DNA of 64,000 nucleotides from Cryoendolithus antarcticus (Eukaryota > Ascomycota > Dothideomycetes > Cladosporiales > Cladosporiaceae), in contig NAJO01000012.1 of the NCBI GenBank assembly GCA_002077065.1, positions 992,001-1,056,000 on the forward strand, written 5' to 3'. Under the pieces are notes generated by a model. It was not told the origin of the DNA. It ran no database searches and saw only the letters and a program-made list of their open reading frames with translations. The position numbers and the translations under genes were made by a program. How positions within the stretch are numbered: position 1 is the first letter of the stretch; each line of letters starts with the position of its first letter. Below, one piece after another: positions 10,368 to 19,415 of this stretch.

Positions 10368-13300
10368 ATGGTCGCAACACGTCGAGGAGCGCGTACTGCG
10401 CCAGTGGAGGAAGCGATCCCAGAAGAGACCATTCTTGCACTTCGCAAGAAGCCCATTAGAAAGGCTACAGCGACTAAAGCTACGCCAGCTACAGCGAAGA
10501 CGAGTGCTCTGAGAGGCACTCGCTCCAGGACCGCGGCAGTATTGGAAGCTGAAGGAGAAGTGACGGCCGATGAAAATCAGGCGAAGGAGACTGTGGCGCC
10601 TGCGAAGCTTCGCGCGAAGAAGGCCATGCCAGTAGAACCGCAACCTCCCAATCACGCTGCGATTGAGATGAATGAGGCTGTCCAGGCAACTAAAGGTGCA
10701 GCAACTAAGGCTAAGCGACCAGTACTATCTCAGCGAACCCGCACAATCGCGCCACCAGACCCAGAGGTCGAAGCAGCACCCCGAGCGACGCGTCAAACAA
10801 AATCGAAAGCGGATGCTCCTAAAGTGCTGTCACCCAAGAAGATCATGCAGATCAACACCATGAGGAGCAGAGGCACGACTGCGAGTACCGAAGCCAAGAC
10901 CAAAGCGCAAGTCAGGCCCACGGTGCAGGTCACAGCGCGCACTACTCGAAGGCGCAAAGTATCCGATGAGAATGAGGACGTTCCGACCTCACACATTGTC
11001 ATTGATCTTGACAGCGACGTAGAGATCGTAGAGCCGGTGAAATCGATGTGCCGCACAGCATCGCCTGCCAAGCCTTCATCACAGAAGCGTGCGGAGCTGG
11101 TCGGGGAGAGCGAGGCCTCGATGAGCTCCAGGCCGACCACACCTTCTGACTCGCCAGCGCCGGTCTTCAGGCAGCCGGTAGACTACACTGAAGACGAAGT
11201 CGATGGAGCCGTCTCAGAGGGTGACGAAGACGAGGATGTGGTTCACCACTCTACGTCGGAAGACGAGCTTTGTGGCCCTAAGACGCCAATGAAGCGTGCC
11301 GTAGGTGGGAACAGCACTCAGTTCTGCAACTCAGCTCAGAAGTCGCGCAATGCTGCGGCTCCATTGGCTTCGGTGGCGCGCACTGTCATCAAAGGTACCA
11401 TCCCACCTGTAGCTGAAGCACAGAGTAATCCTCCTGCGATGTCACAACATCGGTCAAGAGACGCTGCAAACAAGGCCATCGGGGAGCACGAGACAGCTGA
11501 GCACTACGATGATACACAAGTGTTGGACTCGGATATAGAAACCATACACCACGAGCCTTGGATCACGCACGACGACCCGAACGAAACCATCATTATCAGT
11601 GATGGTGAAGCTGACAGTAGTCTCACCATGCTGTCGTCCACTCCACAGCCACCAATACCAACTCATGACTTCTACGTCGCGCCGAGCGCACCAAGCTCTG
11701 TGTCACGAACTCTCAGCACGCCGATGGCTACGTATGAATCCGACGACAGCGTTGTGATATCGCCAGTGAGAGCTCAACCACAGCCAGAATACGACGAAGA
11801 GGATCTCGAGGATGCAAGCCTCGACGATGTTTCCGACGTAACGGTGGATCATTCCGCCAGCCTGGAGCCCGAGACGATTCCCTGGGAGAACCTGCGCCAG
11901 GATGTTACAATTCCTGTCAACTTTGATCTGCACTTTGCGCATGTACGATCGCCGGCTGTTCAACCGTTGCAAGATCTGCACGAGGGATCGCTCGATATGT
12001 CAGACATGCGTACTACGCGCCTCGTCACCACGAGCACATATTTTACCGCAAGTCCTGTGCGCGACCAAACTGTCAATCTGAATGACTTCATCGACTTCGG
12101 TGCGCTCGCCGAGCCGACACAGCGCCTTGAGCTTCCTCTACCCGCAGCTGTCGATTACGATCCCGGAGAAGAGAGCGAGGAAGAAGATGAGGTCGACTGG
12201 TGTGCTCAAGAAGCTCCAATTGCCCAATCGCAAGACGTTGAGGAGAGCGAAGCAGAAGATGACCTCGACGAGGTCACCGTAGTCATTACTCGCGGAGTCT
12301 CGTCGACGCCCTCAACTGGCGAAAGAGAGTCTCTCGTCGATCCGAGCATGGAGGGCGTTGCGCTCGGAAACGAACAGCCTATGGACAACAACACCGTATG
12401 CCATACATCGCAGGCTGATGGCGAGAAATTCGAAGGGAGTGCAGACAATATGGCTGATGCTATAGACGCCAATGACGCGAGCGTACCTCACTATGCCCTG
12501 CCTACCGTAGCCTTCGACGCGAGACGAAAGTCCCTTCCAGCATTCGGTCAGCATACGCCTGTGAAGGCAGACTCTCGACCGAATACCAGCGATGGTGCCA
12601 GCATCGCCCGCGTTGCGCGACCATTCGAACAGCCTTGGTGGACGCACTCAAGGAGACAGTCCACCAGCAGTGGTGTTGCTGCGACGCCTATGAGATTGAC
12701 TGCACACAAGTCCACCAGCACTCCGACTTTGGCTCTGCGTGAAGACCTGTCCGGGACTCCCTCGCGCATTGCACAGCGATCAGCGCAGCAGACACCGCGG
12801 GAGCGCTTCCCCAGACTTGCGCCTCAGGACGACTACGAACGTCATGCGCAGACTATTGCTGGACCCACAAGGTACCAGACGCCACCGCGGAAAGCCACAC
12901 CTCGTGCTGCAACTGCGCTGCGGCCCAAGGCGATTGTGAACCAAGTGCCATCTACAACGCGAATTGCAACACCGTCAGCGACGCCGAGAGCACGTTACCC
13001 TCGGCTGACAGCGGAAGAGGTGCCTCAGCCAGCCCCGGCAACTCCTGTGCAGTCCGCCTCAGGAACGACCAGTTTGACCGCGCAAGGTCCTCAGTCAACC
13101 TCGCATCGTCCGAGCGCCGCAAGACCTGTGGCAGACGTAGGGAAGCCAGTCGCGACGCCTCGCCAACGCTTCCCTCGTCTGGCCGCGAGGAACAGCTACT
13201 CTGAGCACGCTGCTACCATCTCGGCCGTGTCCCACTTCCACACGCCGACCCAAGCCTCCCCAAAACGGCCTTCGACGACCCTCAGACCACAGGCTACACC

Positions 13301-14045
13301 CATCAAGACGCCGCTGAAACCTGCAGGCCAAGTCACACCGGCCAGAGCAGCCATGACGCCGCACCCCAGCGCGCCACTCCGAGGTGCTATGATCTTGGTC
13401 GAGATCTTCACCCTCGATGGCGCATCCGCTTCCGCACCATTCATTGCCCTACTCCACCGGCTTGGTGCCCGCACAACCAAGAACTGGTCTGAGCGTGTCA
13501 CGCATGTGGTGTTCAAGGATGGCTCTCCTACGACATTGCAGAAAGTCAGGCTACACAATAAAGACGCTGAAACGTCTGGCAAGGGTACCAAGGTGCACTG
13601 CGTAAACAGCCGCTGGGTGTCGGATTGCGAGTCCGACGGATCGAGATGTGATGAGACTGATGAGGCCTACGCTGTGGATGTCACAGAGATTCCAAGGGGC
13701 GGTAGTCGGAGACGCAAGTCCATGGAGCCCTCTGCATTGATCAACATCGGCGGCAACGTGGTCAAGGATCGGAAGAGCAGTCTTGGCGGGAGATCTTCGG
13801 GTGGAAGAACCTCATTCGGCAGGTCACCACTCAAGGCATTGACATTCGAGTCACCAGTCAAGAGCGCCGTGGTGAAGGAGAACGTCGCTGAGAGCAGGCT
13901 GGACGAGGAGCCTGCTACACCGGCCTATCTGGCTGCGCCGGATAAGCTTGTACAGATGACTGCGCCTATGAAGCGAGTCAAGAAGCTGGAGCTGAACGCT
14001 GGGCAGGGGCGGCGGCTGACGAGTTTGTGGGAGGCGAGGGATTGA
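10368..14045 (+). CDS. Large BRCT-domain protein with acidic, repeat-rich N-terminal region
   Basis: The ATG at 10368 has a good context (cgcaaagATGg) and gives 1225 residues. The N-terminal 250 residues are very basic (TRRGART, KAKRPV, TTRRRKVSDE). They are followed by acidic stretches and two SUMO-interaction-like motifs, HIVIDLDSDVEIVE and ETIIISDGEADSS. Around residues 805-1000 a motif of the form TPRxRFPRL occurs three times (near nucleotides 12792, 12969 and 13155), twice followed by a similar 40-residue block ending in TLRPQA or ALRPKA. A single BRCT domain spans about residues 1003-1105 (VEIFTLDG, GARTTKNWSERVTHVVFKDG, VHCVNSRWVSDC). BRCT domains bind phosphopeptides or partner BRCTs in DNA-damage and chromosome proteins, so a nuclear scaffold role is inferred. 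I cannot assign an orthologue; a microcephalin-like or Crb2-like role is only a guess. Confidence 0.8.
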   Translation: MVATRRGARTAPVEEAIPEETILALRKKPIRKATATKATPATAKTSALRGTRSRTAAVLEAEGEVTADENQAKETVAPAKLRAKKAMPVEPQPPNHAAIEMNEAVQATKGAATKAKRPVLSQRTRTIAPPDPEVEAAPRATRQTKSKADAPKVLSPKKIMQINTMRSRGTTASTEAKTKAQVRPTVQVTARTTRRRKVSDENEDVPTSHIVIDLDSDVEIVEPVKSMCRTASPAKPSSQKRAELVGESEASMSSRPTTPSDSPAPVFRQPVDYTEDEVDGAVSEGDEDEDVVHHSTSEDELCGPKTPMKRAVGGNSTQFCNSAQKSRNAAAPLASVARTVIKGTIPPVAEAQSNPPAMSQHRSRDAANKAIGEHETAEHYDDTQVLDSDIETIHHEPWITHDDPNETIIISDGEADSSLTMLSSTPQPPIPTHDFYVAPSAPSSVSRTLSTPMATYESDDSVVISPVRAQPQPEYDEEDLEDASLDDVSDVTVDHSASLEPETIPWENLRQDVTIPVNFDLHFAHVRSPAVQPLQDLHEGSLDMSDMRTTRLVTTSTYFTASPVRDQTVNLNDFIDFGALAEPTQRLELPLPAAVDYDPGEESEEEDEVDWCAQEAPIAQSQDVEESEAEDDLDEVTVVITRGVSSTPSTGERESLVDPSMEGVALGNEQPMDNNTVCHTSQADGEKFEGSADNMADAIDANDASVPHYALPTVAFDARRKSLPAFGQHTPVKADSRPNTSDGASIARVARPFEQPWWTHSRRQSTSSGVAATPMRLTAHKSTSTPTLALREDLSGTPSRIAQRSAQQTPRERFPRLAPQDDYERHAQTIAGPTRYQTPPRKATPRAATALRPKAIVNQVPSTTRIATPSATPRARYPRLTAEEVPQPAPATPVQSASGTTSLTAQGPQSTSHRPSAARPVADVGKPVATPRQRFPRLAARNSYSEHAATISAVSHFHTPTQASPKRPSTTLRPQATPIKTPLKPAGQVTPARAAMTPHPSAPLRGAMILVEIFTLDGASASAPFIALLHRLGARTTKNWSERVTHVVFKDGSPTTLQKVRLHNKDAETSGKGTKVHCVNSRWVSDCESDGSRCDETDEAYAVDVTEIPRGGSRRRKSMEPSALINIGGNVVKDRKSSLGGRSSGGRTSFGRSPLKALTFESPVKSAVVKENVAESRLDEEPATPAYLAAPDKLVQMTAPMKRVKKLELNAGQGRRLTSLWEARD

Positions 14046-14423
14046 GTGTGTTGTTTGCGCATTGGGCTAGGCTCCGTCAATGGAGTGCAGATATGGCTCC
14101 GCGTGGATGAAGACGGACGGCGTAGGCGGATCAGACTGAAATACCCCTGTGTAGCTTGTATCAATTTCGTAGTCTACTCGCTTGTATCTTGAGTCTTTCA
14201 CATGTTGCTGTCGTTTATCTTCCTAGTCTCATAGGTTGCAGGGCCAGTCTCGATGAGGCATGCAAAACTGAGACTTTCGATATTCGGGTGAGCTGTGCGT
14301 GGAAGGGCTCATGATCCCGGCTGTTACCTACATGATGTCTTCGCATGTCTTTGGTCTACTTGATATATAGTCACATGCACCGGCAGCACGAAACAGCACC
14401 CGAAATCTGGCGGAGCAGGATCT
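14046..14423. other. Convergent intergenic region
   Basis: About 380 bp between the BRCT gene stop and the HYPK-like gene stop. It is expected to carry both 3' UTRs. No further feature is seen. Confidence 0.5.
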
Positions 14424-14874
14424 TTAGACGGCAGCTATCACCCAAGCAGTCATCGCCTTTACGGCGTTTGCATCATGGGCACGCAGGAGATCTGTCGCCT
14501 TCGATTTTGATATGTCGAGTCGATCAGCCTGCCAGTGTTAGCAAACGTGGACAGGGCAGATACACTGCAGTACATGCGCATACCAAGAGCGCAACATCCG
14601 CAGCATCGACTTTCATCAGCTTCTTGGGCTCCTCCTTCTTCGCTACAGCAGCAGCGGCGGGCTTCTTCTTCGACTCCTGGTCGACTCCAAGACTCTTCAT
14701 AGCCTCATTCAGTGCCTTGAGGTCCACTTCCTTCTTCGGCGCGGTGGCATCTGCATCACCTCGGGTGTCGAGGGAGCTCATGGCTGCCGCCGCTTTGCGG
14801 TCCTCAGCGTTGGCTGGTACAACATCTGGCGGATCAGCGCCTTCAGTCACATTGGCTGGCTGAGGCTCTGCCAT
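14424..14874 (-). CDS. HYPK: HYPK-like UBA-domain protein (NatA-associated)
   Basis: Two exons, complement(join(14424..14528,14584..14874)), give 131 residues. The 55-bp intron has donor GTATGC and acceptor GGCAG and splits the UBA-like domain. The joined C terminus reads KVDAADVALL-ADRLDISKSKATDLLRAH and ends in AVKAMTAWVIAAV, which is the HYPK/NAC-alpha UBA signature. HYPK binds the ribosome-associated N-terminal acetyltransferase NatA and regulates it. In fungi this small protein has the same layout: a disordered Ala/Lys-rich first half (residues 1-60), a helix (VDLKALNEAMKSLGV) and a C-terminal UBA. The start is the ATG at 14872-14874 (MAEPQPANV). The frame continues upstream without another ATG. 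The gene is divergent from DAHP synthase. Confidence 0.9.
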
Positions 14875-15273
14875 GTTTGCTGTCTCAACGCCAGTGATCT
14901 GATTGATGAGAGTTCGCAGGTGCAAGGAGATATTGTAAGGAGTAGAAGTGAGGTCTACGGAGCAACGTAGCCGGCGTTCTTCGGTGTGTCACAACGTCTT
15001 GGCAAAATTGGGTTGACAAACAGCAAAGTGCACTTTCACTCCCGTACATAGTCCAGTCTACTAAACCCTTGAACTCCCTCGTGCCAAGGTAGAGAAGATC
15101 TCATGTATGTCTCCGTGTCGTTGAAGTACGATCCCCATCCTCTAACCTTGCAAGCCTCTTGACAAGTCCTACCTTCAACATCTGGTCCGGACGACGATAA
15201 CTTGATCAGGGGAGTGACACTTCATCCCACCCACGACCAGATTACACTACAGGAGGTGAGAAGTGCTCAATCG
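14875..15273. promoter_or_regulatory. Divergent promoter between HYPK-like gene and DAHP synthase
   Basis: About 400 bp separating two divergent starts. It contains the leaders of both genes. No recognisable amino-acid-control element was identified with confidence. Confidence 0.5.
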
Positions 15274-16770
15274 ATGGTGGGTGCCGCAAATGGCGCGGCC
15301 AACGGCCACGACAATAAGTCGTCAGCATGGTCGCCTTCATCTTGGAGATCACAGCCGATTAAGCAGCCAGTAGCCTACGAAGATGAAGCTGCAGTCGCGA
15401 AGTCGCGGTCGAAGTTACAGAGACTGCCACCCATTGTCACGCCATACGAGATCTGGAAGCTTCGTCGATCTCTCGCAGATGTCGCAGAAGGCAAAGCTTT
15501 TCTTCTACAGGGCGGCGACTGCGCAGAGCTCTTCGACTACTGCAACGAAGCTGCGATCGATTCGAAGATCAAGCTACTGCTGCAGATGTCTCTAGTCTTG
15601 ATCTGGGGCGGCAACAAGCCTGTCGTACGTATTGCTCGGATGGCGGGCCAGTATGCCAAACCACGAAGTTCGCCCGTCGAGATGCTCGACGGCAAGCAGG
15701 TCCCCAGCTTCCGAGGAGACATCCTCAATGGCTATGAGCCAGATGCTCGGGACATTGACCCGGATCGTCTCGTGCAGGCATACTTCCACTCTGCTGCAAC
15801 TCTGAACTACGTTCGCGCACAAATTGCATCAGGTGTTGCTGACTTGCACAACCCCCTTGATTGGAACCTTGGACACGTCGGCGACGAGGAGTTGCAGACG
15901 AAGTATACGAGGATCGTCGATAGTATTCGCGAGTCATTGCAGTTCATGAAGACCGTTGGTGCAGATACAGCCGGTCAACTCCAGACAGTCGACCTTTTCA
16001 CAAGTCACGAAGGTCTGCTCTTAGAGTACGAAGAAGCGCTCACTCGCAAGCTTCGGCACCCAGTCAACAGGAACGTTCCGTCTCCACCACCATCTGTGCT
16101 CAAAGTCTCGCCTCTTACAGGCGGTGCCTTCATTGATCCGTCACTCCAAGCACAGGCCGAAACACAAGGCTACTACAACACGAGCGCCCACTTTCTCTGG
16201 GTCGGCGATCGTACACGCCAGCCCGATCACGCGCACATCGAATACTTCCGCGGCATAGAGAATCCCATAGGCATCAAAGTCGGCCCGACGACCTCGATAG
16301 AAGATCTCGCCGAACTTCTCGACATTGTGAACCCACGGAAGGAAGTCGGTAAAGTCACTCTCATCACTCGCTACGGCGAGGGCAAAGTCGATGACCTCCT
16401 GCCTGTCCACATCGAAGCTGTGAGGAGGACAGGACATGTAGTCGTGTGGCAATGCGACCCGATGCATGGCAACACCCGGTCTACAACTTCTGGCATCAAG
16501 ACAAGATCGTTCGCGTCCATCCTATCAGAGCTATCTTCAGCCCTGCGCATTCACAGCGAATGTGGCTCGATCTTGGGAGGCGTGCATTTGGAGTTGACCG
16601 GCGATGCTGTGACTGAGTGTACGGGTGGAAGTCAGGGGCTGCAAGATGAGGATCTTGGGAAGAGGTATGAAACGTTCTGCGATCCCAGACTGAACGAGAA
16701 GCAGGCGCTTGAGATGGCATTTTTGGTTGCAGGGAGCCAGAGAGGCAGCGAGAAGGTGGAGCGGACATAG
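15274..16770 (+). CDS. Class II (plant-type) 3-deoxy-D-arabino-heptulosonate 7-phosphate synthase
   Basis: Single-exon gene of 498 residues. The enzyme condenses phosphoenolpyruvate with erythrose 4-phosphate in the first step of the shikimate pathway. Class II signatures are plain: SWRSQPIKQPVAYED near the N terminus, FLLQGGDCAELF (with the metal-binding Cys), GQYAKPRSSPVE, FRGDILNGYEPDARD, HFLWVGDRTRQPDHAHIEYFRG, GIKVGPT, VWQCDPMHGNT and GGVHLELTGDAVTECTGG. The frame is open upstream to 15202 without ATG; the ATG at 15274 starts MVGAANGAANG. The length fits the family, although plant forms carry a plastid transit peptide that is absent here. Filamentous fungi commonly have this class in addition to the yeast-type class I enzymes. 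No leader regulation is evident. Confidence 0.95.
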   Translation: MVGAANGAANGHDNKSSAWSPSSWRSQPIKQPVAYEDEAAVAKSRSKLQRLPPIVTPYEIWKLRRSLADVAEGKAFLLQGGDCAELFDYCNEAAIDSKIKLLLQMSLVLIWGGNKPVVRIARMAGQYAKPRSSPVEMLDGKQVPSFRGDILNGYEPDARDIDPDRLVQAYFHSAATLNYVRAQIASGVADLHNPLDWNLGHVGDEELQTKYTRIVDSIRESLQFMKTVGADTAGQLQTVDLFTSHEGLLLEYEEALTRKLRHPVNRNVPSPPPSVLKVSPLTGGAFIDPSLQAQAETQGYYNTSAHFLWVGDRTRQPDHAHIEYFRGIENPIGIKVGPTTSIEDLAELLDIVNPRKEVGKVTLITRYGEGKVDDLLPVHIEAVRRTGHVVVWQCDPMHGNTRSTTSGIKTRSFASILSELSSALRIHSECGSILGGVHLELTGDAVTECTGGSQGLQDEDLGKRYETFCDPRLNEKQALEMAFLVAGSQRGSEKVERT

Positions 16771-16962
16771 CATACGGCATGATTTCTAATGATCGAGACA
16801 AGTCGTTGCGCATTGGCATAATCAAAATGTCGATATGGAGGGTTTTGGTGGTCCAAAGAATTGATCCCCGAACGCCGCAAGATTTTAGACTTTCACATGC
16901 AATGCAATTGGCATGCATTGGCTGCATAACTTATCTGGTCCGTCAGTCCCTACATCCTCTAC

Positions 16963-18192
16963 ATGTCCCTGATTCGTGTTACAAGGCGTTCTACACCTGC
17001 AATCCGCTTCTCACATCCCATCCGCCGACGCCACATCGCCGACGCCCGTCCGTTCCGCGAACATGATCACGTTCTCCTCCAACCACTTCGTGATCGCACC
17101 AACTCTGGGGTTCTCTTCCGCGGGCCCCTGAGACCCGGCAAGCAGATCGATACGCACAAAGGCGTCCTCAATCACTCCTCCATCATCGGCAAACGTGTCC
17201 GAGATGTTGTCCAAGGCGAACCCCTAAAATCCGGCAAACCCGCCGCGGTGTTCAGATTACTTGAGGTGAAGCTAGACGACCATGTGAGGTTCAGTCGCAG
17301 GCTGGTCACGCCTATCTACCCTGCCGATGCGAACCTGATTGTCAGTCTGCTGGATCTGCATCCGGAGGTGTATGATGGGGAGGATGGGACTGCTGGGCCG
17401 CTGCTGGAAATTCTTGAGGCTGGGACAGGGCACGGGTCGTTGACGCTGCATCTCAGCCGCGCTGTGCATGCTGCTAACCCGCCGAGAGCGAAGGCATCAT
17501 TCGAATCGAGCGACGATTCGAATGCGGTCGCTACGCCGCCCACGGACGATGCAGACTGGAGTGACCGCCGTCGGGCAATCGTCCACACGATCGAAATTTC
17601 GCCACGCTACGCCGAGCATGCGCGCAGGACAGTCTCTGCGTTCCGCCACGGTCAGTACGCAGGCAACATCGACTTCCACGTTGGCAATGTGAGCGAGTGG
17701 ACTAGAGCCGCACTGACGGAACGCAACGATGAGGCCTTTCTCTCGCACGCCTTCCTCGACTTGCCCAATGCGGACACGCATATCGCGGACGTCACGAAAG
17801 CCCTGCGCGTCGATGGGACGTTGATAGTGTTCAATCCAAGCATAACGCAAATCACCGAGTGCGCGCTCAGCATTAAGCGCGACGGCATACCGCTCGAGCT
17901 TGACACAGTAATCGAGCTGGGCGTCAATGGAGGTTCTGGGGGACGAGAGTGGGATGTACGACCTGTGATTCCCAGGGCAGCGAGACCAGTGGTGCAAGCG
18001 GGGTCCGAAACCGCTGACGGCAATCCCGACGACAGCGCCGTCGAGATCGACGACCCAGAGAAAGTAGAAGGCACCACTGCTATAGAAGGCTCCGCGGACA
18101 CTCTAAAGTGGTCGATGGTGTGCCGACCCAAAGTCGGCGAGCGCGTCGTTGGTGGAGGCTTTTTAGGAGTGTGGAAGAAACGACGGACATAA
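16963..18192 (+). CDS. Trm61/GCD14-like tRNA (adenine-58-N1) methyltransferase, probably mitochondrial
   Basis: Single-exon gene of 409 residues, 192 bp downstream of DAHP synthase on the same strand. The SAM-binding motif I, EAGTGHGSLTLHL, lies near residues 150-162. It is followed by an acidic strand end (VHTIEISPRYAEHARR) and the motif FLDLPNADTHIADVTKALRVDGTLIVFNPS that typifies the Trm61 fold. The C-terminal MVCRPKVGERVVGGGFLGVWKK is also characteristic. The first 30 residues are Arg-rich and lack acidic residues (MSLIRVTRRSTPAIRF), which suggests a mitochondrial presequence. That makes it closer in role to TRMT61B than to cytosolic Trm61. An insertion of acidic Ser/Asp-rich sequence splits the Rossmann core around residues 180-195. 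The mitochondrial assignment is inference. Confidence 0.85.
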   Translation: MSLIRVTRRSTPAIRFSHPIRRRHIADARPFREHDHVLLQPLRDRTNSGVLFRGPLRPGKQIDTHKGVLNHSSIIGKRVRDVVQGEPLKSGKPAAVFRLLEVKLDDHVRFSRRLVTPIYPADANLIVSLLDLHPEVYDGEDGTAGPLLEILEAGTGHGSLTLHLSRAVHAANPPRAKASFESSDDSNAVATPPTDDADWSDRRRAIVHTIEISPRYAEHARRTVSAFRHGQYAGNIDFHVGNVSEWTRAALTERNDEAFLSHAFLDLPNADTHIADVTKALRVDGTLIVFNPSITQITECALSIKRDGIPLELDTVIELGVNGGSGGREWDVRPVIPRAARPVVQAGSETADGNPDDSAVEIDDPEKVEGTTAIEGSADTLKWSMVCRPKVGERVVGGGFLGVWKKRRT

Positions 18193-18325
18193 CTAAGTTC
18201 ACTATCTACTATACATTCGAGTCCGTTGCCGAACCTGGCCACTGTCTACAAGGCTGAGCGTCTCCAATTACATTTCATCCTAAGATATCGGGAAGATTCT
18301 CAAAGTAGAACTCATTGCTCTCCGT

Positions 18326-18706
18326 TTAATCGAGCTTCGCCCATCCAAACTCATTGCGACACCGCCCCCCAAGATACTCCAGATCACCCCGCGTCGCACC
18401 CGTCTTGGATGTCGGGTTCTTGAGGTTGATCGACGTTCCGGTCGGATTGTAGCCAATGTTATCGCCCTTGTTCTTTCCAGTAATGTCGGCATTGTACCAG
18501 AAGCCAGCCTTGTTGGTAAGTTTGCGTAGATCGACGAACAGGCAAGCTTCGGCTCCAGCGGCTTACGACGACACGGTTTGGCGGATTTTCTCGTTGGTGT
18601 AGGTTGCGAATACGCCACATTTGCCGCCGTCGCCTTGAGAACTGAAGAGGACTGGGGATTCGTTAGCGGAGACGGCTGTCATGAACGCAGCCGTAAGTGC
18701 GGCCAC
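18326..18706 (-). pseudogene. Decayed small secreted protein gene
   Basis: One minus-strand frame has coding character over 126 codons but is broken by an in-frame TAA at 18563-18565. The first part reads like a truncated signal peptide (AALTAAFMTAVSA) followed by a mature start NESPVLFSSQGDGGKC. After the stop the frame continues as AAGAEACLFVDLRKLTN, then AGFWYNADITGKNKGD and so on to GRCRNEFGWAKLD and a TAA at 18326-18328. No ATG opens the frame: a stop lies directly before the GTG at 18704-18706, so the start is lost or sits in a separate exon. I recognise no family. Size, Cys content and signal-like N terminus suggest an effector-like secreted protein. A CAA to TAA change would explain the stop. 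A canonical intron that removes the stop and keeps the frame is not evident. Confidence 0.5.
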
Positions 18707-19415
18707 TTAATGGGTCAGGGCGACGATGATTCAGGGTTTGATTGTGGCACTAGCGATCTATGAGGTGTAAAGATGGATTATGGCCGCTACTGCTTAGGAC
18801 GGGAAAGGCTCGAGAGGATTACCGCACCTTCCTTATAGCCGTAGTAAGGTCTTCAGGGACGACTGCGACCTGCATCGCGAATCCGACCAAATGCTCTCGC
18901 GAGAGTAACGTTGTTTAGACGAAAGTAGCGTCGTCTATAAGCTAGCATTACTTCGGTCAGCCCGAGAGAGATACTGGCAAATTCTACGGTCTCTGCAGGA
19001 GACCCAGAGTGACAAGATCTGTGTTACGAGGTAGCATGTACATGCAAGTCAGACATCATATTGCCCAAGGACAGACAGATGCCTCCGTGCTTCGCGAAGG
19101 CTCGACGGGTATTGCAACATACAAAGCGATAGTAAATTGCTGGTACGATGCTATTCACCATTGTTTACGCGTTCATCACGCTAGACCGAGATTGGTTGCC
19201 ATTTGCTCTTTGTCGTCGGCAGGTACGACGTAGAGGCTTCTTTGAGTAGTTTCAGCAGGCCAGTATTCTATCGAGCGGCCAGGGGGAGAGCGAACGATTA
19301 GAAGCCTTGGCAACGCCGAATGTCAACTTCTGCTGATTAAGCCGAGTGTCTTCCACATGACTCGAGCGTCTCGCAACACACATCACCTCCACCGAGCCAT
19401 CTCAGTGCTGCAAGC
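18707..19415. other. Intergenic region with inverted-repeat cluster
   Basis: About 700 bp between the decayed secreted-protein gene and the OXNAD1-like gene. Three inverted repeats lie within 111 bp (18894-19004). I see no coding frame of note. A remnant of a mobile element is possible, but no long repeat ends were found. Confidence 0.4.
18894..19004. repeat. Cluster of three inverted repeats
   Basis: A 12-bp perfect palindrome ctctcgcgagag is at 18894-18905. A hairpin with 7-bp arms tagacga/tcgtcta and an 8-base loop is at 18916-18937. A hairpin with arms ggtctc/gagacc and loop tgcag is at 18988-19004. A TATAAG sequence lies just after the second hairpin. The density is unusual for this window, but its function is unknown. 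Confidence 0.6.

Noticed and set aside
15274..18192. An operon-like or secondary-metabolite cluster around DAHP synthase
   Set aside because: The neighbours are housekeeping genes (NatA partner, tRNA methyltransferase), and no polyketide, peptide or terpene synthase gene is present.
17652..18242. Minus-strand open frame of 196 codons
   Set aside because: It is a shadow of the Trm61-like gene; its Ser/Pro/Thr-rich translation is typical of an antisense frame.
18555..18565. GTAAGC donor overlapping the in-frame stop of the secreted-protein pseudogene
   Set aside because: The best matching acceptor gives a 58-bp intron that throws the coherent downstream frame out, so I kept the pseudogene reading.
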